Assembly: GCF_034259425.1 (NCBI RefSeq)
Contig: NZ_JAXIVU010000006.1
Coordinates: 62,001 to 126,000, forward strand
Direction: 5' to 3'
From: Denitrificimonas halotolerans
GTDB lineage: Bacteria > Pseudomonadota > Gammaproteobacteria > Pseudomonadales > Pseudomonadaceae
Length of the DNA: 64,000 bases
The notes below the pieces were generated by a model that saw nothing but the letters and a program-made list of their open reading frames with translations, did no database searches and had not been told where the DNA came from. Of the stretch, positions 1 to 8,469 are shown in pieces. A program made the translations under genes and the position numbers. Within the stretch, counting starts at the first letter, position 1, and each line of letters begins with the position of its first letter.

Positions 1-1
1 G

Positions 2-250
2 CCTGTTTACCCAGATAGTGCACGTCGCCGCGGTCTTGAAGGGTATGTTCAGTTAGCTTTTACCATAACTGCAGATGGGCGGGTAGAAAACCTAAGGGTT
101 GTTGAGTCATCACCTGCGAGAGTATTTGATCGTGCTGCGCGACGTGCAGCATCGCGTTGGCGCTTTGCCCCGCGTCAAGTAAATGGTCAACCGGTTGCGC
201 GTGAAGCAGTCAAACGCTTGGAGTTTAAATTGGAAAAAAGAGGGCGTTAG
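2..250 (+). CDS. TonB-family energy transducer, C-terminal end (5' cut by window edge)
   Basis: Only the last 82 codons are inside the window. They encode a TonB C-terminal domain: YP near the start, GYVQLAFTITADGRV in the middle, then an arginine-rich helix and the strand WRFAPRQVNGQPV. This domain binds the TonB box of outer-membrane receptors and passes on energy from ExbB/ExbD. The next gene starts immediately after the stop codon, so the two are co-transcribed. A TonB gene followed by a secreted TPR protein is the arrangement of TonB2-type operons (exbB2-exbD2-tonB2-TPR), which suggests this is not the housekeeping tonB. The upstream partners are outside the window. Confidence 0.85.
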   Translation, partial: PVYPDSARRRGLEGYVQLAFTITADGRVENLRVVESSPARVFDRAARRAASRWRFAPRQVNGQPVAREAVKRLEFKLEKRGR

Positions 251-1345
251 GTGAAACCTTTATTCTTAGTGGTTTGCTTATGCGTGCTGAGCAGCCAAAC
301 AGCCTTAGCGCAGAGCATTGCGCCTGATGTATTGCATGCTCTACAAGCGGCACAGAGCGCACAACAAGCTGGATTGTATGCAGAAGCAGAGCGGGCTTTA
401 AAGGCAGTAAAGATAAAGCCAAATAGTTTAGAGCAGGTGTTAGTGTGGCGCAGTCAAGGCTACTTAGTCTGGGCGCAAGGGCATAGCAAGCGGGCCATTG
501 CTCTGCTTGATAAGGCTTTGCGTAGCAATCAACTTAGTGCTGAGCAGGTTGCAGAGGATCGTTTGAATTTAGCTAAACTTAGCCTTTTGGTAAAAAACTA
601 CCGGCAAGCACTGGAGTATTTGCAGGGTGTTGTTGTAACCGATGAGGTTTTGAAAGTTCGCGTTCAGGCTTGGCAAGGCTTAGGTCGCCTAGATAAGGCA
701 TTGCCTTTGGCTGAGCAGTATGTACAAGGTAAAAAAACGATCGAGGATGATTGGTTACAGTTTATGGTAAGCGTCAATGCAGAACTAAAACGTTATGGGC
801 AAGCTGAGATATGGCAAAAACAAATTTTGCAGCGCAATGTAGATCAGCTTAGTGCTTGGCAACAATTGGCCACTTTACAGCAACTGGCAGGTCAGTATGT
901 TAAGTCTTTGGCTACATTGCGCACAGCTTATAGCCGAGGGATGCAATTTTCTCAGGCTGATTTGCAAGATTTAATTCATTTAGCTGCAGCGTCTGATCAG
1001 CCTTGGCAGGCTGCACGTTTAATGGTTGGGATGTTGGAAACAGGCTTATTGACGGCCAGTGTTGCCCATCAAGAACGTCTTGCTTTGTTGCATTGGCAGG
1101 CGCGTGATTATCAAAGTGCAGCAGCGGAGTATGCGCAACTTGCTAAACAAACAGGAAAAGGGCAGTACTGGCTTGATCTCGCGCAATTAGAAATCCAGCA
1201 AGGTCACTGGGATGCAGGTCTTCAAGCGCTTGCAGCAGCGGAGAAGCGAGGTGTCAGTCAACAACAAATCCGTGCATGGCGTGACTGGGTGAAGGGTCGT
1301 GTGGAGCTTGAGCAGCAGCGTAGTAATCAATTTGCTAGGAAGTGA
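251..1345 (+). CDS. Secreted TPR-repeat protein of a TonB2-type operon
   Basis: The 364-residue protein starts at a GTG that abuts the tonB stop codon. A purine-rich stretch (AAAAAGAGGG) inside the end of tonB can serve as its ribosome binding site. Residues 1-21 form a signal peptide (hydrophobic core, cleavage after ALA), so the product should be periplasmic. The rest is helical, with repeated tetratricopeptide-like units (for example around AEAERALKAV, KRAIALLDKALR and YRQALEYLQ). Such proteins sit at the end of TonB2-type operons and are thought to assist the TonB complex; the exact role here is inferred from position. The C-terminus is rich in Gln and basic residues. Confidence 0.75.
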   Translation: MKPLFLVVCLCVLSSQTALAQSIAPDVLHALQAAQSAQQAGLYAEAERALKAVKIKPNSLEQVLVWRSQGYLVWAQGHSKRAIALLDKALRSNQLSAEQVAEDRLNLAKLSLLVKNYRQALEYLQGVVVTDEVLKVRVQAWQGLGRLDKALPLAEQYVQGKKTIEDDWLQFMVSVNAELKRYGQAEIWQKQILQRNVDQLSAWQQLATLQQLAGQYVKSLATLRTAYSRGMQFSQADLQDLIHLAAASDQPWQAARLMVGMLETGLLTASVAHQERLALLHWQARDYQSAAAEYAQLAKQTGKGQYWLDLAQLEIQQGHWDAGLQALAAAEKRGVSQQQIRAWRDWVKGRVELEQQRSNQFARK

Positions 1346-1544
1346 GCTGCATTTTTCGGTTTAGAATCAGCTTGAAATTTTCTGAATACCTCTGGGGTGG
1401 TTTTTAGGTTATGAGGATCTTAGTTGGTGCGCTCTAGTCTCGGTCAAGAGCTGCGCTATCTTTGGATTCGCTTATCAAGCACCAGAGCAGGGGCTTTACA
1501 TCTACGAAATATTTTTGAGTGGTATCTGTTTTTCTATCGATCAA

Positions 1545-1577
1545 TAAAAAGCCCCGGCTAGGAGCCGAGGCTTTTTT
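1545..1577 (-). terminator. Rho-independent terminator of aceA (symmetric)
   Basis: An AAAAAGCC-CGGCT / AGCCG-GGCTTTTTT stem with an A-run on one side and a T-run on the other lies 36 bp beyond the aceA stop codon. It can act in both directions, ending aceA leftward and any readthrough from the TPR gene rightward. The preceding stretch from about 1346 to 1544 shows no gene. Confidence 0.85.
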
Positions 1578-1612
1578 ACAACATGCAGTTAACTGCTAAA
1601 CCAAAGGTTCGA

Positions 1613-3217
1613 TTAAACGTTATCGAACTGGTTCATAGTGTTGTCTTCACCGCTTGCTTTCAATGCAGCTTCACCAGAGAAGTACTCTTTATGAGTATCA
1701 CCGATGTCAGATCCCGCCATGTTTTGGTGACGTACGCACGCAATACCTTGACGAATTTCTTTACGCTGAACACCTTCAACGTAAGCCAACATGCCTTCTT
1801 CGCCGAAGTAGCCTTTAGCTAAGTTGTCGGTCGACAGTGCAGCAGTGTGGTACGTAGGCAGAGTAATCAAGTGGTGGAAGATACCTGCTTCACGTGAGGC
1901 ATCTTTCTGGAAGCTCTGGATACGTGCGTCTGCTTCGTTACACAGATCAGTACCATCATAATCAGCGCTCATTAAGCGGTCGCGATCGTACGCTGAGACG
2001 TCTTTACCTGCAGCTACCCAGTCATCGAACACTTGCTGACGGAAGTTAAGAGTCCAGTTGAACGATGGGCTATTGTTGTACACCAACTTAGCATCTGGAA
2101 CTACTTTACGGATTTCGTCAACCATGCCTTTGATCTGGCCAACGTGTGGCATTTCAGTTTCAATCCACAGTAAGTCAGCACCGTTTTGTAGTGAGGTGAT
2201 GCAGTCTAATACAACACGTTCAACACCGGTGTCTTTGCGGAATTGGAACAGGCCGCTAGCCAGACGTGCAGGCTTGAGCAGCTTGCCGTTTGACTTGATG
2301 ACAACGTCACCGTTTTCGATTTCGCTTGCATCGTTGATGTACTCGCCATCAAGGAAGCTGTTGTACTGGTCGCCTAAGTCGCCTGGCTCATTGGTCACAG
2401 CGATTTGCTTAGTTAAGCCCGCACCTAGAGAGTCAGTACGTGCAACGATCACGCCATCGTCTACGCCGAGTTCTAGGAAAGCATAACGAACAGCGTTGAT
2501 CTTTGCGAGGAAGTCAGCGTGTGGAACAGTAACTTTACCGTCCTGGTGACCACATTGCTTTTCATCAGATACTTGGTTTTCGATCTGAATTGCACAAGCA
2601 CCTGCCTCAATCATTTGCTTAGCCATCAAGTAAGTGGCTTCCTCGTTACCGAATCCAGCGTCGATGTCTGCAATGATAGGCACTACGTGAGTTTCGAAGT
2701 TTTCGATTTGATCTAAAATCTTCGCTTCTTCTGCTTTATCGCCAGCATTACGTGCCTTATCTAAAGCTGTGAAGAGCAGGTCGAGTTCACGGGTGTCTGC
2801 TTGACGTAGGAAGGTGTAAAGCTCTTCGATCAATGCTGCTACAGAGTTTTTCTCGTGCATTGACTGGTCAGGTAGAGGACCGAACTCAGAACGCAGAGCT
2901 GCAACCATCCAGCCTGATAAATAGAGGTAGCGCTTGTTCGTAGTTTTTAAATGTTTTTTAATAGCGATCAGCTTTTGCTGACCGATAAAGCCGTGCCAGC
3001 AGCCCAGCGACTGGGTGTAAACAGATGAGTCGGCATCGTACTCAGCCATATCTTTACGCATGATGGCTGCAGTGTACTTAGCAATGTCCAGACCAGTTTT
3101 GAAACGGTTTTGGATGCGCATACGAGCGGCAGACTCGGGGTTAATTGCGCTCCAGCCGTTACCAGCTTGTTCTTTAAGAGCGGCAATTGCCTGAATTTCG
3201 TTTTGATAAGTTGACAT
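1613..3217 (-). CDS. aceA: Isocitrate lyase
   Basis: The 534-residue enzyme cleaves isocitrate to glyoxylate and succinate, the first step of the glyoxylate shunt. The length and the long inserts match the Pseudomonas-type isocitrate lyase (about 530 residues) and not the shorter E. coli form. The catalytic motif is present as KQCGH, with the active-site cysteine at residue 222. The metal-binding region ADIDAGFGN lies near residues 183-191. The start at 3217 is chosen because the coding strand carries AAGGATT seven bases before it; an upstream in-frame ATG would add 17 unlike residues. It is a single-gene unit ending at a strong terminator. NADP-isocitrate dehydrogenase, its competitor for substrate, lies 7 kb away. 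Confidence 0.95.
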   Translation of the reverse strand: MSTYQNEIQAIAALKEQAGNGWSAINPESAARMRIQNRFKTGLDIAKYTAAIMRKDMAEYDADSSVYTQSLGCWHGFIGQQKLIAIKKHLKTTNKRYLYLSGWMVAALRSEFGPLPDQSMHEKNSVAALIEELYTFLRQADTRELDLLFTALDKARNAGDKAEEAKILDQIENFETHVVPIIADIDAGFGNEEATYLMAKQMIEAGACAIQIENQVSDEKQCGHQDGKVTVPHADFLAKINAVRYAFLELGVDDGVIVARTDSLGAGLTKQIAVTNEPGDLGDQYNSFLDGEYINDASEIENGDVVIKSNGKLLKPARLASGLFQFRKDTGVERVVLDCITSLQNGADLLWIETEMPHVGQIKGMVDEIRKVVPDAKLVYNNSPSFNWTLNFRQQVFDDWVAAGKDVSAYDRDRLMSADYDGTDLCNEADARIQSFQKDASREAGIFHHLITLPTYHTAALSTDNLAKGYFGEEGMLAYVEGVQRKEIRQGIACVRHQNMAGSDIGDTHKEYFSGEAALKASGEDNTMNQFDNV

Positions 3218-3884
3218 GGTCAATCCTTCAAAGAGTGTAGTGAGTTTGAGCACCGACTGCCCACACACAACCTGCTATCGCTGGAAGTATTAATTGCGGG
3301 TTCGCTTCCACTTGAGTGCCGATAATTGACTTAAACGCAGTGCCTCTATTGAGGAGGGGAGCAGATAATTTTGGCTGCTGCATTAAGTGCTGATATTTGC
3401 TACTTAACATCCGCAAACTCGGCTCACTGTGGTGAGTTACCTGATGCATCACGATGCATACTGTTTCCCCGTCCCTTAGGACTACAACGTTCTAGTCGCA
3501 ACCTCGTTAAAGCATCTTTTGGATGCGCTTAACACAAAGCTTCTTAATAGTACTCTTAAGCAGCTTTGGAACACTTAACTTAAGTGCTCTGGCTAGCGGG
3601 AGCGGGGGTATAATGCGCTTTCAAAAAGCATTCGTCAAATGTTTTGTAGTGTTTTTTTTTAGTCACTACATAAAAAGTCTGCTACTTGGGAGGTGAATTA
3701 AAAGTGTGCCATAGATTTTGACTGTGTTGCGTTACCCTCTGCGAGTAGGGGGAGAAGGCATAGATGGGTTGTAATTTTCGGGTTGAAAGGGAGGCGTGGA
3801 ATGGTAACCCAGCGCTCAGCTATCGGTGTTTGTTTGACGGTATAACCGCTAGATTAAATCGTCTGAGCGCGTTGGGTTGAAGAG
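3218..3884. other. Long non-coding region upstream of aceA with several small inverted repeats
   Basis: No convincing ORF lies in these 667 bases. There is a hairpin at 3506-3533 (GTTAAaGCATC against GATGCgcTTAAC) and a perfect palindrome CACTTAA-C-TTAAGTG at 3572-3586. A TATAAT hexamer occurs on the plus strand at 3609-3614. An imperfect inverted repeat (AACCCAGCGCTCAG against CTGAGCGCGTTGGGTT) lies at 3807-3878, just beyond the GNAT stop codon, and may help end that leftward transcript. Some of this is probably aceA control DNA, but I cannot assign a regulator. Confidence 0.4.
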
Positions 3885-4310
3885 TTATTTGCTGTTGCGT
3901 AGCATCTCTAGGTGGGGAATGCCTGCTTCTAGGAATTCGTCGCTGATAGGGGTGAAACCTAAGCGCTCATAAAAACTAGCGGCATGTACTTGAGCAGTCA
4001 AGAACTGTTGTTTTAAGCCTAAGCGTTCTGCTTCTTCAACAGCGGCCATCATCAATTTTTCACCAATGTGCAAACCTCGCCAGTCCTTTAAAACCGAAAC
4101 ACGCCCGATACAGCCGTCAGAGAGTAGGCGGGCGGTGCCGATGGCAAAGTCGCCTTCATAGGCGAGAAAGTGGGTCGCGGTCGCATCATCGCTGTCCCAT
4201 TCCTGTTCTGGGCTTACGCCTTGTTCATGAATGAAAACGCTTTCACGGATACGTCTTAAATCAGCATTATCTCTATGCCAATCAGCAATGCGAATTTGCA
4301 CATCAGTCAT
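3885..4310 (-). CDS. GNAT-family N-acetyltransferase
   Basis: The 141-residue protein has the GNAT fold signature: an acetyl-CoA binding segment VSVLKDWRGLHIGEKLM around residues 71-87 (RGxxIG type) and a C-terminal FYERLGF motif. The N-terminal RESVFIHEQGVSPEQEWD block is typical of ElaA/YjcF-like members. Its substrate is unknown. It starts 8 bases inside the end of the roxA gene, so the two are translationally coupled. Substrate assignment is not possible from sequence. Confidence 0.8.
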   Translation of the reverse strand: MTDVQIRIADWHRDNADLRRIRESVFIHEQGVSPEQEWDSDDATATHFLAYEGDFAIGTARLLSDGCIGRVSVLKDWRGLHIGEKLMMAAVEEAERLGLKQQFLTAQVHAASFYERLGFTPISDEFLEAGIPHLEMLRNSK

Positions 4311-5487
4311 CGATACACTCCAAGCTGCCTTGTTTAATAAGCTCGCAGATCAGGGTGATTGCTTCTTGATCATCGAGCCAAGGTGTTAAGTTATCTGTAT
4401 GTAAAGCATCTGCGTTACACAGAAGATCTAGTAGCGGTGCTAAGTGTTCACTTAAAACACGGCTATTACCACTGACAAAGAATACCACAGCAGGTTCAGT
4501 ATCCAGCTCAATGTGGCTCCAAGCTAATCGAGCAGTAGGGTTGCGAGTAAACACAACACCATCTTGTAAGGCGCCCAATAAGCTATCGGTATCAATATCG
4601 GCTGTTACAAAAAGTTCAGGATAGCGTGGTTCGGTCATGTATTGGCCAAACCAGGTCAGCAGTATGCGGTCATCATTGAGTTGTTCGTTGAGTAGTTGGC
4701 GTAGCCGTTGAATGTCTTCAGGGCGGATGTAGCTAGGATTGTCAATTGGAGACATATTTGCATCACTGTAGCGTTGCTCATCAGGCAGAAAGCGTGCAAC
4801 AAAATCAGCATAATGACTAATGACTTCGGCGCTTGAAGGAGCACGAAACCCCACAGACCAAGTCATACATTCTGTTTTAGCAATGCCCCAATGCGCTAAG
4901 CGAGGAGGTAAGTAAAGCATATCGCCTGGCTCGAGCGTCCATTCTTCTACTTGCTCAAAAGTGTCGAGAATGCGTAGGTCTGGATGGTTGAGGAGGGGAG
5001 TATCAGCATCACACATTTGCCCTGTTTTCCAGGTTCTTTGCCCGTCTGTTTGTAATAAAAACACATCATAGTTATCAAAGTGCGGGCCAACGCTTCCACC
5101 GGGGGCAGCATAGCTGATCATGACATCGTCAATGCGCCAGCTTGGTAAGAATTGAAAGTGTGCAAGGATTTGGGCAACCTCTGGACTGAACTGGTCGACC
5201 GCTTGAACTAAGAGAGTCCAGTCGCGCTCAGGCAGGTTGTTGTAAGTGTCCTCATCAAAAGGACCTTGTTTAAGCTGCCAAGGAGTTTCACCGTGCTCAA
5301 GAATAATACGGGACTCTACCAACTCTTCCAGTGATAACCCTGCTAGATCATTACCGTCTATAGGGTTGATAAAATCAGGAATAGCTTGGCGAATCAACAA
5401 AGGTTTTTTTTGCCAGTAATCGCGCAAAAAGACTTCGGCGCTGATACCACCTAAGATTTCCAGCGGTGTGTCAAATGAAGTAGACAA
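4303..5487 (-). CDS. roxA: Ribosomal protein uL16 arginine 3-hydroxylase (cupin/JmjC oxygenase)
   Basis: The 394-residue protein belongs to the YcfD/RoxA family of Fe(II)/2-oxoglutarate oxygenases, which hydroxylate an arginine of ribosomal protein L16. The iron ligands are visible as H136-x-D138 (PHFDNYD) and H199 (LPPRLAHWG). The oxoglutarate-binding neighbourhood FLLQTDGQRTWKTG is conserved. The C-terminal winged-helix and dimer region follows. It sits downstream of purB, separated by the purB terminator, and is coupled to the GNAT gene. The family assignment is firm; activity on uL16 is by homology. Confidence 0.88.
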   Translation of the reverse strand: MSTSFDTPLEILGGISAEVFLRDYWQKKPLLIRQAIPDFINPIDGNDLAGLSLEELVESRIILEHGETPWQLKQGPFDEDTYNNLPERDWTLLVQAVDQFSPEVAQILAHFQFLPSWRIDDVMISYAAPGGSVGPHFDNYDVFLLQTDGQRTWKTGQMCDADTPLLNHPDLRILDTFEQVEEWTLEPGDMLYLPPRLAHWGIAKTECMTWSVGFRAPSSAEVISHYADFVARFLPDEQRYSDANMSPIDNPSYIRPEDIQRLRQLLNEQLNDDRILLTWFGQYMTEPRYPELFVTADIDTDSLLGALQDGVVFTRNPTARLAWSHIELDTEPAVVFFVSGNSRVLSEHLAPLLDLLCNADALHTDNLTPWLDDQEAITLICELIKQGSLECIDD

Positions 5488-5512
5488 AGGCTTGATTCCG
5501 AAATAAACACTG

Positions 5513-5546
5513 AAAAGAAAACGCCCGGTTGCAGCCGGGCGTTAAA
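5513..5546 (-). terminator. Rho-independent terminator of purB
   Basis: Read on the minus strand, AACGCCCGG pairs with CCGGGCGTT around a six-base loop and is followed by TTTTCTTTT. It lies directly after the purB stop codon and separates the nudJ-purB transcript from roxA. Confidence 0.85.
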
Positions 5547-5561
5547 ACACTTTGAGAAGCG

Positions 5562-6932
5562 TTAAACGCGCTGAGCTTGTGCTACCGCATTACCAATATA
5601 GTTTGCTGGTGTAAGTGCGCGCAGTTGCACTTTTGCTTCTTCAGGTAAGTCTAGATCCTCGATAAAGGTTTTCAAGGCTTCAGCGCTGATACCTTTACCA
5701 CGGGTGAGGTCTTTTAGTTTTTCATAGGGGTTTTCAATGCCATAGCGACGCATTACCGTTTGCACGGGTTCTGCGAGGACTTCCCAGCAGTTGTCTAAGT
5801 CTTCAGCAATGCGCTGCGGATTGACTTCTAGTTTACCAATACCTTTGAGAGTGGCTTCATACGCAATGACACTGTGCGCCATACCTACACCGAGGTTACG
5901 CAAAACTGTGGAGTCGGTCAGGTCGCGCTGCCAGCGCGAAATAGGCAGCTTGCTAGCTAAGTGTTGGAATATTGCGTTAGCAATGCCTAAGTTGCCTTCT
6001 GAGTTTTCAAAGTCAATAGGGTTTACTTTATGCGGCATAGTGGATGAGCCTATCTCGCCGGCTACGGTTTTTTGCTTAAAGTAACCTAAAGAGATGTAAC
6101 CCCATACGTCGCGATCGAAGTCGATCAGGATCGTGTTGAACCGTGCCACTGCATCAAAGAGCTCTGCAATATAGTCGTGCGGCTCAATTTGTGTAGTGTA
6201 CGGATTGTAGGTAAGACCAAGATCGCCTTCGATAAAGTCGCGGGCATTTGCTTCCCAGTCGATATCGGGGTAGGCAGACAGGTGTGCGTTGTAGTTACCA
6301 ACGGCACCGTTGATTTTACCAAGGAGAGGAATTGATGCAGTCTGCTCGATTTGGCGCTCTAAGCGGTAAACAACGTTAGCGAATTCTTTACCTAATGTTG
6401 TGGGGGACGCCGGTTGTCCGTGGGTGCGTGACAGCATAGGGATGTCAGCAAATTTAACAGACAGTTTGCGTAGGCTTTCAGCTAGTTGGCGCATTAATGG
6501 TAAGAGTACTTCATCACGACCTTCGCGCAGCATCAGTGCGTGAGACAGGTTGTTAATGTCTTCACTGGTGCATGCGAAGTGAATAAACTCTGTTACTTTA
6601 GCCAGTTCAGGAAGCTTTTGTGCCTGTTCTTTGAGTAGATATTCGACTGCTTTGACATCGTGGTTGGTGGTGCGCTCAAATTCTTTAACACGTTCTGCAT
6701 GCTCAATCTGAAAGTTCTCAGCTAGCTCATTTAACGCAGCGTTGGCTGTATCAGAGAAGGGGGGGACTTCAGGAATACTAACGTGTGCTGCTAAGCGCTG
6801 TAACCAGCGAATTTCAACCAGAACACGGTTACGAATAAGACCGTATTCGCTAAAAATAGGGCGCAGTGCGGTAGTTCTGCTGCCGTAACGGCCGTCAACG
6901 GGGGAAACCGCGGTAAGCGAGGAAAGCTGCAT
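5562..6932 (-). CDS. purB: Adenylosuccinate lyase
   Basis: The 456-residue enzyme, the same length as E. coli PurB, converts SAICAR to AICAR and adenylosuccinate to AMP in purine synthesis. The catalytic histidine motif SRTHGQPASPTTLGKE has H171. The fumarase-superfamily signature GSSTMPHKVNP, containing the catalytic serine loop, lies near 295-305. The start at 6932 (MQLSSLTAVSPVDGRYG) matches the conserved N-terminus; the longer ORF would add 17 unconserved residues. It is the last gene of the nudJ-mnmA-hflD-EamA-purB leftward block. Confidence 0.95.
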   Translation of the reverse strand: MQLSSLTAVSPVDGRYGSRTTALRPIFSEYGLIRNRVLVEIRWLQRLAAHVSIPEVPPFSDTANAALNELAENFQIEHAERVKEFERTTNHDVKAVEYLLKEQAQKLPELAKVTEFIHFACTSEDINNLSHALMLREGRDEVLLPLMRQLAESLRKLSVKFADIPMLSRTHGQPASPTTLGKEFANVVYRLERQIEQTASIPLLGKINGAVGNYNAHLSAYPDIDWEANARDFIEGDLGLTYNPYTTQIEPHDYIAELFDAVARFNTILIDFDRDVWGYISLGYFKQKTVAGEIGSSTMPHKVNPIDFENSEGNLGIANAIFQHLASKLPISRWQRDLTDSTVLRNLGVGMAHSVIAYEATLKGIGKLEVNPQRIAEDLDNCWEVLAEPVQTVMRRYGIENPYEKLKDLTRGKGISAEALKTFIEDLDLPEEAKVQLRALTPANYIGNAVAQAQRV

Positions 6933-6997
6933 GATGCGTTCTCTGACAATCAATGAATAAATGGGGCGCATAGTGTACATCAAATGCGCATTAGGTT

Positions 6998-7855
6998 TTA
7001 GTGTTTGCGCCAGAGCACAGTTAAAGTACTGGCGGTAAAGATCAGTAAGGCTCCTAATATGGAAGCGAAATCCGGTAATTCATTCCATAAAATAAAGGAG
7101 TAAATACCTGCAAAAACAATGGTGAGGTAAGCCACTGGCCCAATCAGTCCTGGAGGGGCTAATGAGTAAGCATGCGACATGATGATCTGTCCTAAAGCTG
7201 CTAACAAGCCTGCTGAGCAAAGTAGGATTAACTGTTGTGTGTTCAAGGGTTGCCATGCCCAAAGCAGTGGAATTGCAGAGATAAGACTGCTGAATACAGC
7301 AAAATAGAACACGATGCGATAGGCGGGTTCGGTGTTGCTCATTTCGCGAATAGAGACAAAAGCTGATGCCGCAAGTAAGCTGGCTGCAAGGCCGACTAAA
7401 GATAAACTACCAAAAACAGCCCCGCTGGGTTTAGCAACTAAAATAACGCCGATTAATCCAATTAAGGAAAAGAACAGCATACGCTTGGTCAGCGATTCTT
7501 TTAGCCAAAAATAAGCAATAACAGGGGTGAAAATAGGGGCTGAGTAAGTGAAAACCATAGCATCGGCAAGCGGTAGGTGAGCAATGGCATAGAAAAAGCA
7601 ATACATGGCTGCTAAGCCATAAGTGGTGCGCATTAAGTGTGATTTTAAACGCTTTGTTTTAAAGGGTTTTAGACCCTTGCTGAGTAGTAAGGGTAAAAAG
7701 AAAACAACTCCAATAATGTTTCTAAAAAAAACAATATTTTCGTTATTGACAGTAATCGATGCCTCACGAATGAGTACACCCATACTGGCAAATAATAGTG
7801 ATGAGATGGCCAGTAGAAGCGCCCCATGCAAGGGGCGAGAGCGCCGTTGGATCAT
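6998..7855 (-). CDS. EamA/DMT-superfamily inner-membrane transporter
   Basis: The 285-residue protein has about ten hydrophobic segments in two EamA repeats (residues about 10-140 and 150-285), including the repeat motif FTYSAPIFTPVIAYFWLKE. Family members export metabolites or amino acids; the substrate is unknown. It starts within the hflD stop codon region (4-base overlap) and so is coupled to hflD. In E. coli and P. aeruginosa hflD is followed directly by purB, so this gene is an insertion into a conserved operon. Confidence 0.82.
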   Translation of the reverse strand: MIQRRSRPLHGALLLAISSLLFASMGVLIREASITVNNENIVFFRNIIGVVFFLPLLLSKGLKPFKTKRLKSHLMRTTYGLAAMYCFFYAIAHLPLADAMVFTYSAPIFTPVIAYFWLKESLTKRMLFFSLIGLIGVILVAKPSGAVFGSLSLVGLAASLLAASAFVSIREMSNTEPAYRIVFYFAVFSSLISAIPLLWAWQPLNTQQLILLCSAGLLAALGQIIMSHAYSLAPPGLIGPVAYLTIVFAGIYSFILWNELPDFASILGALLIFTASTLTVLWRKH

Positions 7856-8469
7856 AGGTGGCGTGCATGCAGCTCGTTGAGCATTTTGCTGCGTTTAGTT
7901 AGCAGGTGCCAGCGACGTCCGCCCAATTGTCTCCATAAGCGTGCAGAGCGAATGCCGGCAAATAGCAGGGCGCGCACCTTAGCTGCTGTGGCCTCTTGTT
8001 GCAAATAACGCATATCGCCATGCACTTGAATGCGTTGCTTAAAGGTGCTGATGGTGTCTTGATACAAACTGCCAAAGGATGAGGCGATGTTTTCGCTTGA
8101 TAAGCCGTAGAGTTCAACTTGCTGTTCTATTTGTGGCAAGCGTTTGCTAGCAATATCCAGCAAGTCGGTGCGACGAGCAAATTGGCGCTCAAGGCTCAAC
8201 ATTGAGACGACGTAGCGCAAACTTTCCCGCGGCAAATTATCGGTTTCGCGCTCAAGTATCGCTAACATCAGCTTATAGCCTTCGCGCAAACCTAAATCAT
8301 CACCGCCATAGACATCAAGTGTGGTTTGTGGGTTACGGACAAGCAGCGTTTGCAGCATGTAGGACAAGGCAGCATCACTGATTTGGCCTGTATGTGCTAG
8401 TCTATTGACAAGTGCTGCTGCTTGAAAGACGCCGCCGAGTGCGGTTATTTGTTCTTGTAGTGGAGTCAT
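7852..8469 (-). CDS. hflD: High-frequency lysogenization protein HflD homologue
   Basis: The 205-residue protein matches HflD/YcfC in length, in the N-terminal pattern QEQITALGGVFQAAALVNRLA, and in the central GLREGYKLMLAILERE-like helix. HflD is a peripheral membrane protein known for interacting with phage lambda CII in E. coli; its normal cellular role is unclear. It overlaps mnmA upstream and the EamA gene downstream by 4 bases each, so it is part of one operon. Confidence 0.88.
   Translation of the reverse strand: MTPLQEQITALGGVFQAAALVNRLAHTGQISDAALSYMLQTLLVRNPQTTLDVYGGDDLGLREGYKLMLAILERETDNLPRESLRYVVSMLSLERQFARRTDLLDIASKRLPQIEQQVELYGLSSENIASSFGSLYQDTISTFKQRIQVHGDMRYLQQEATAAKVRALLFAGIRSARLWRQLGGRRWHLLTKRSKMLNELHARHL

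Noticed and set aside
1583..1822. Plus-strand ORF opposite aceA
   Set aside because: It is an antisense shadow of the conserved aceA C-terminus and the terminator.
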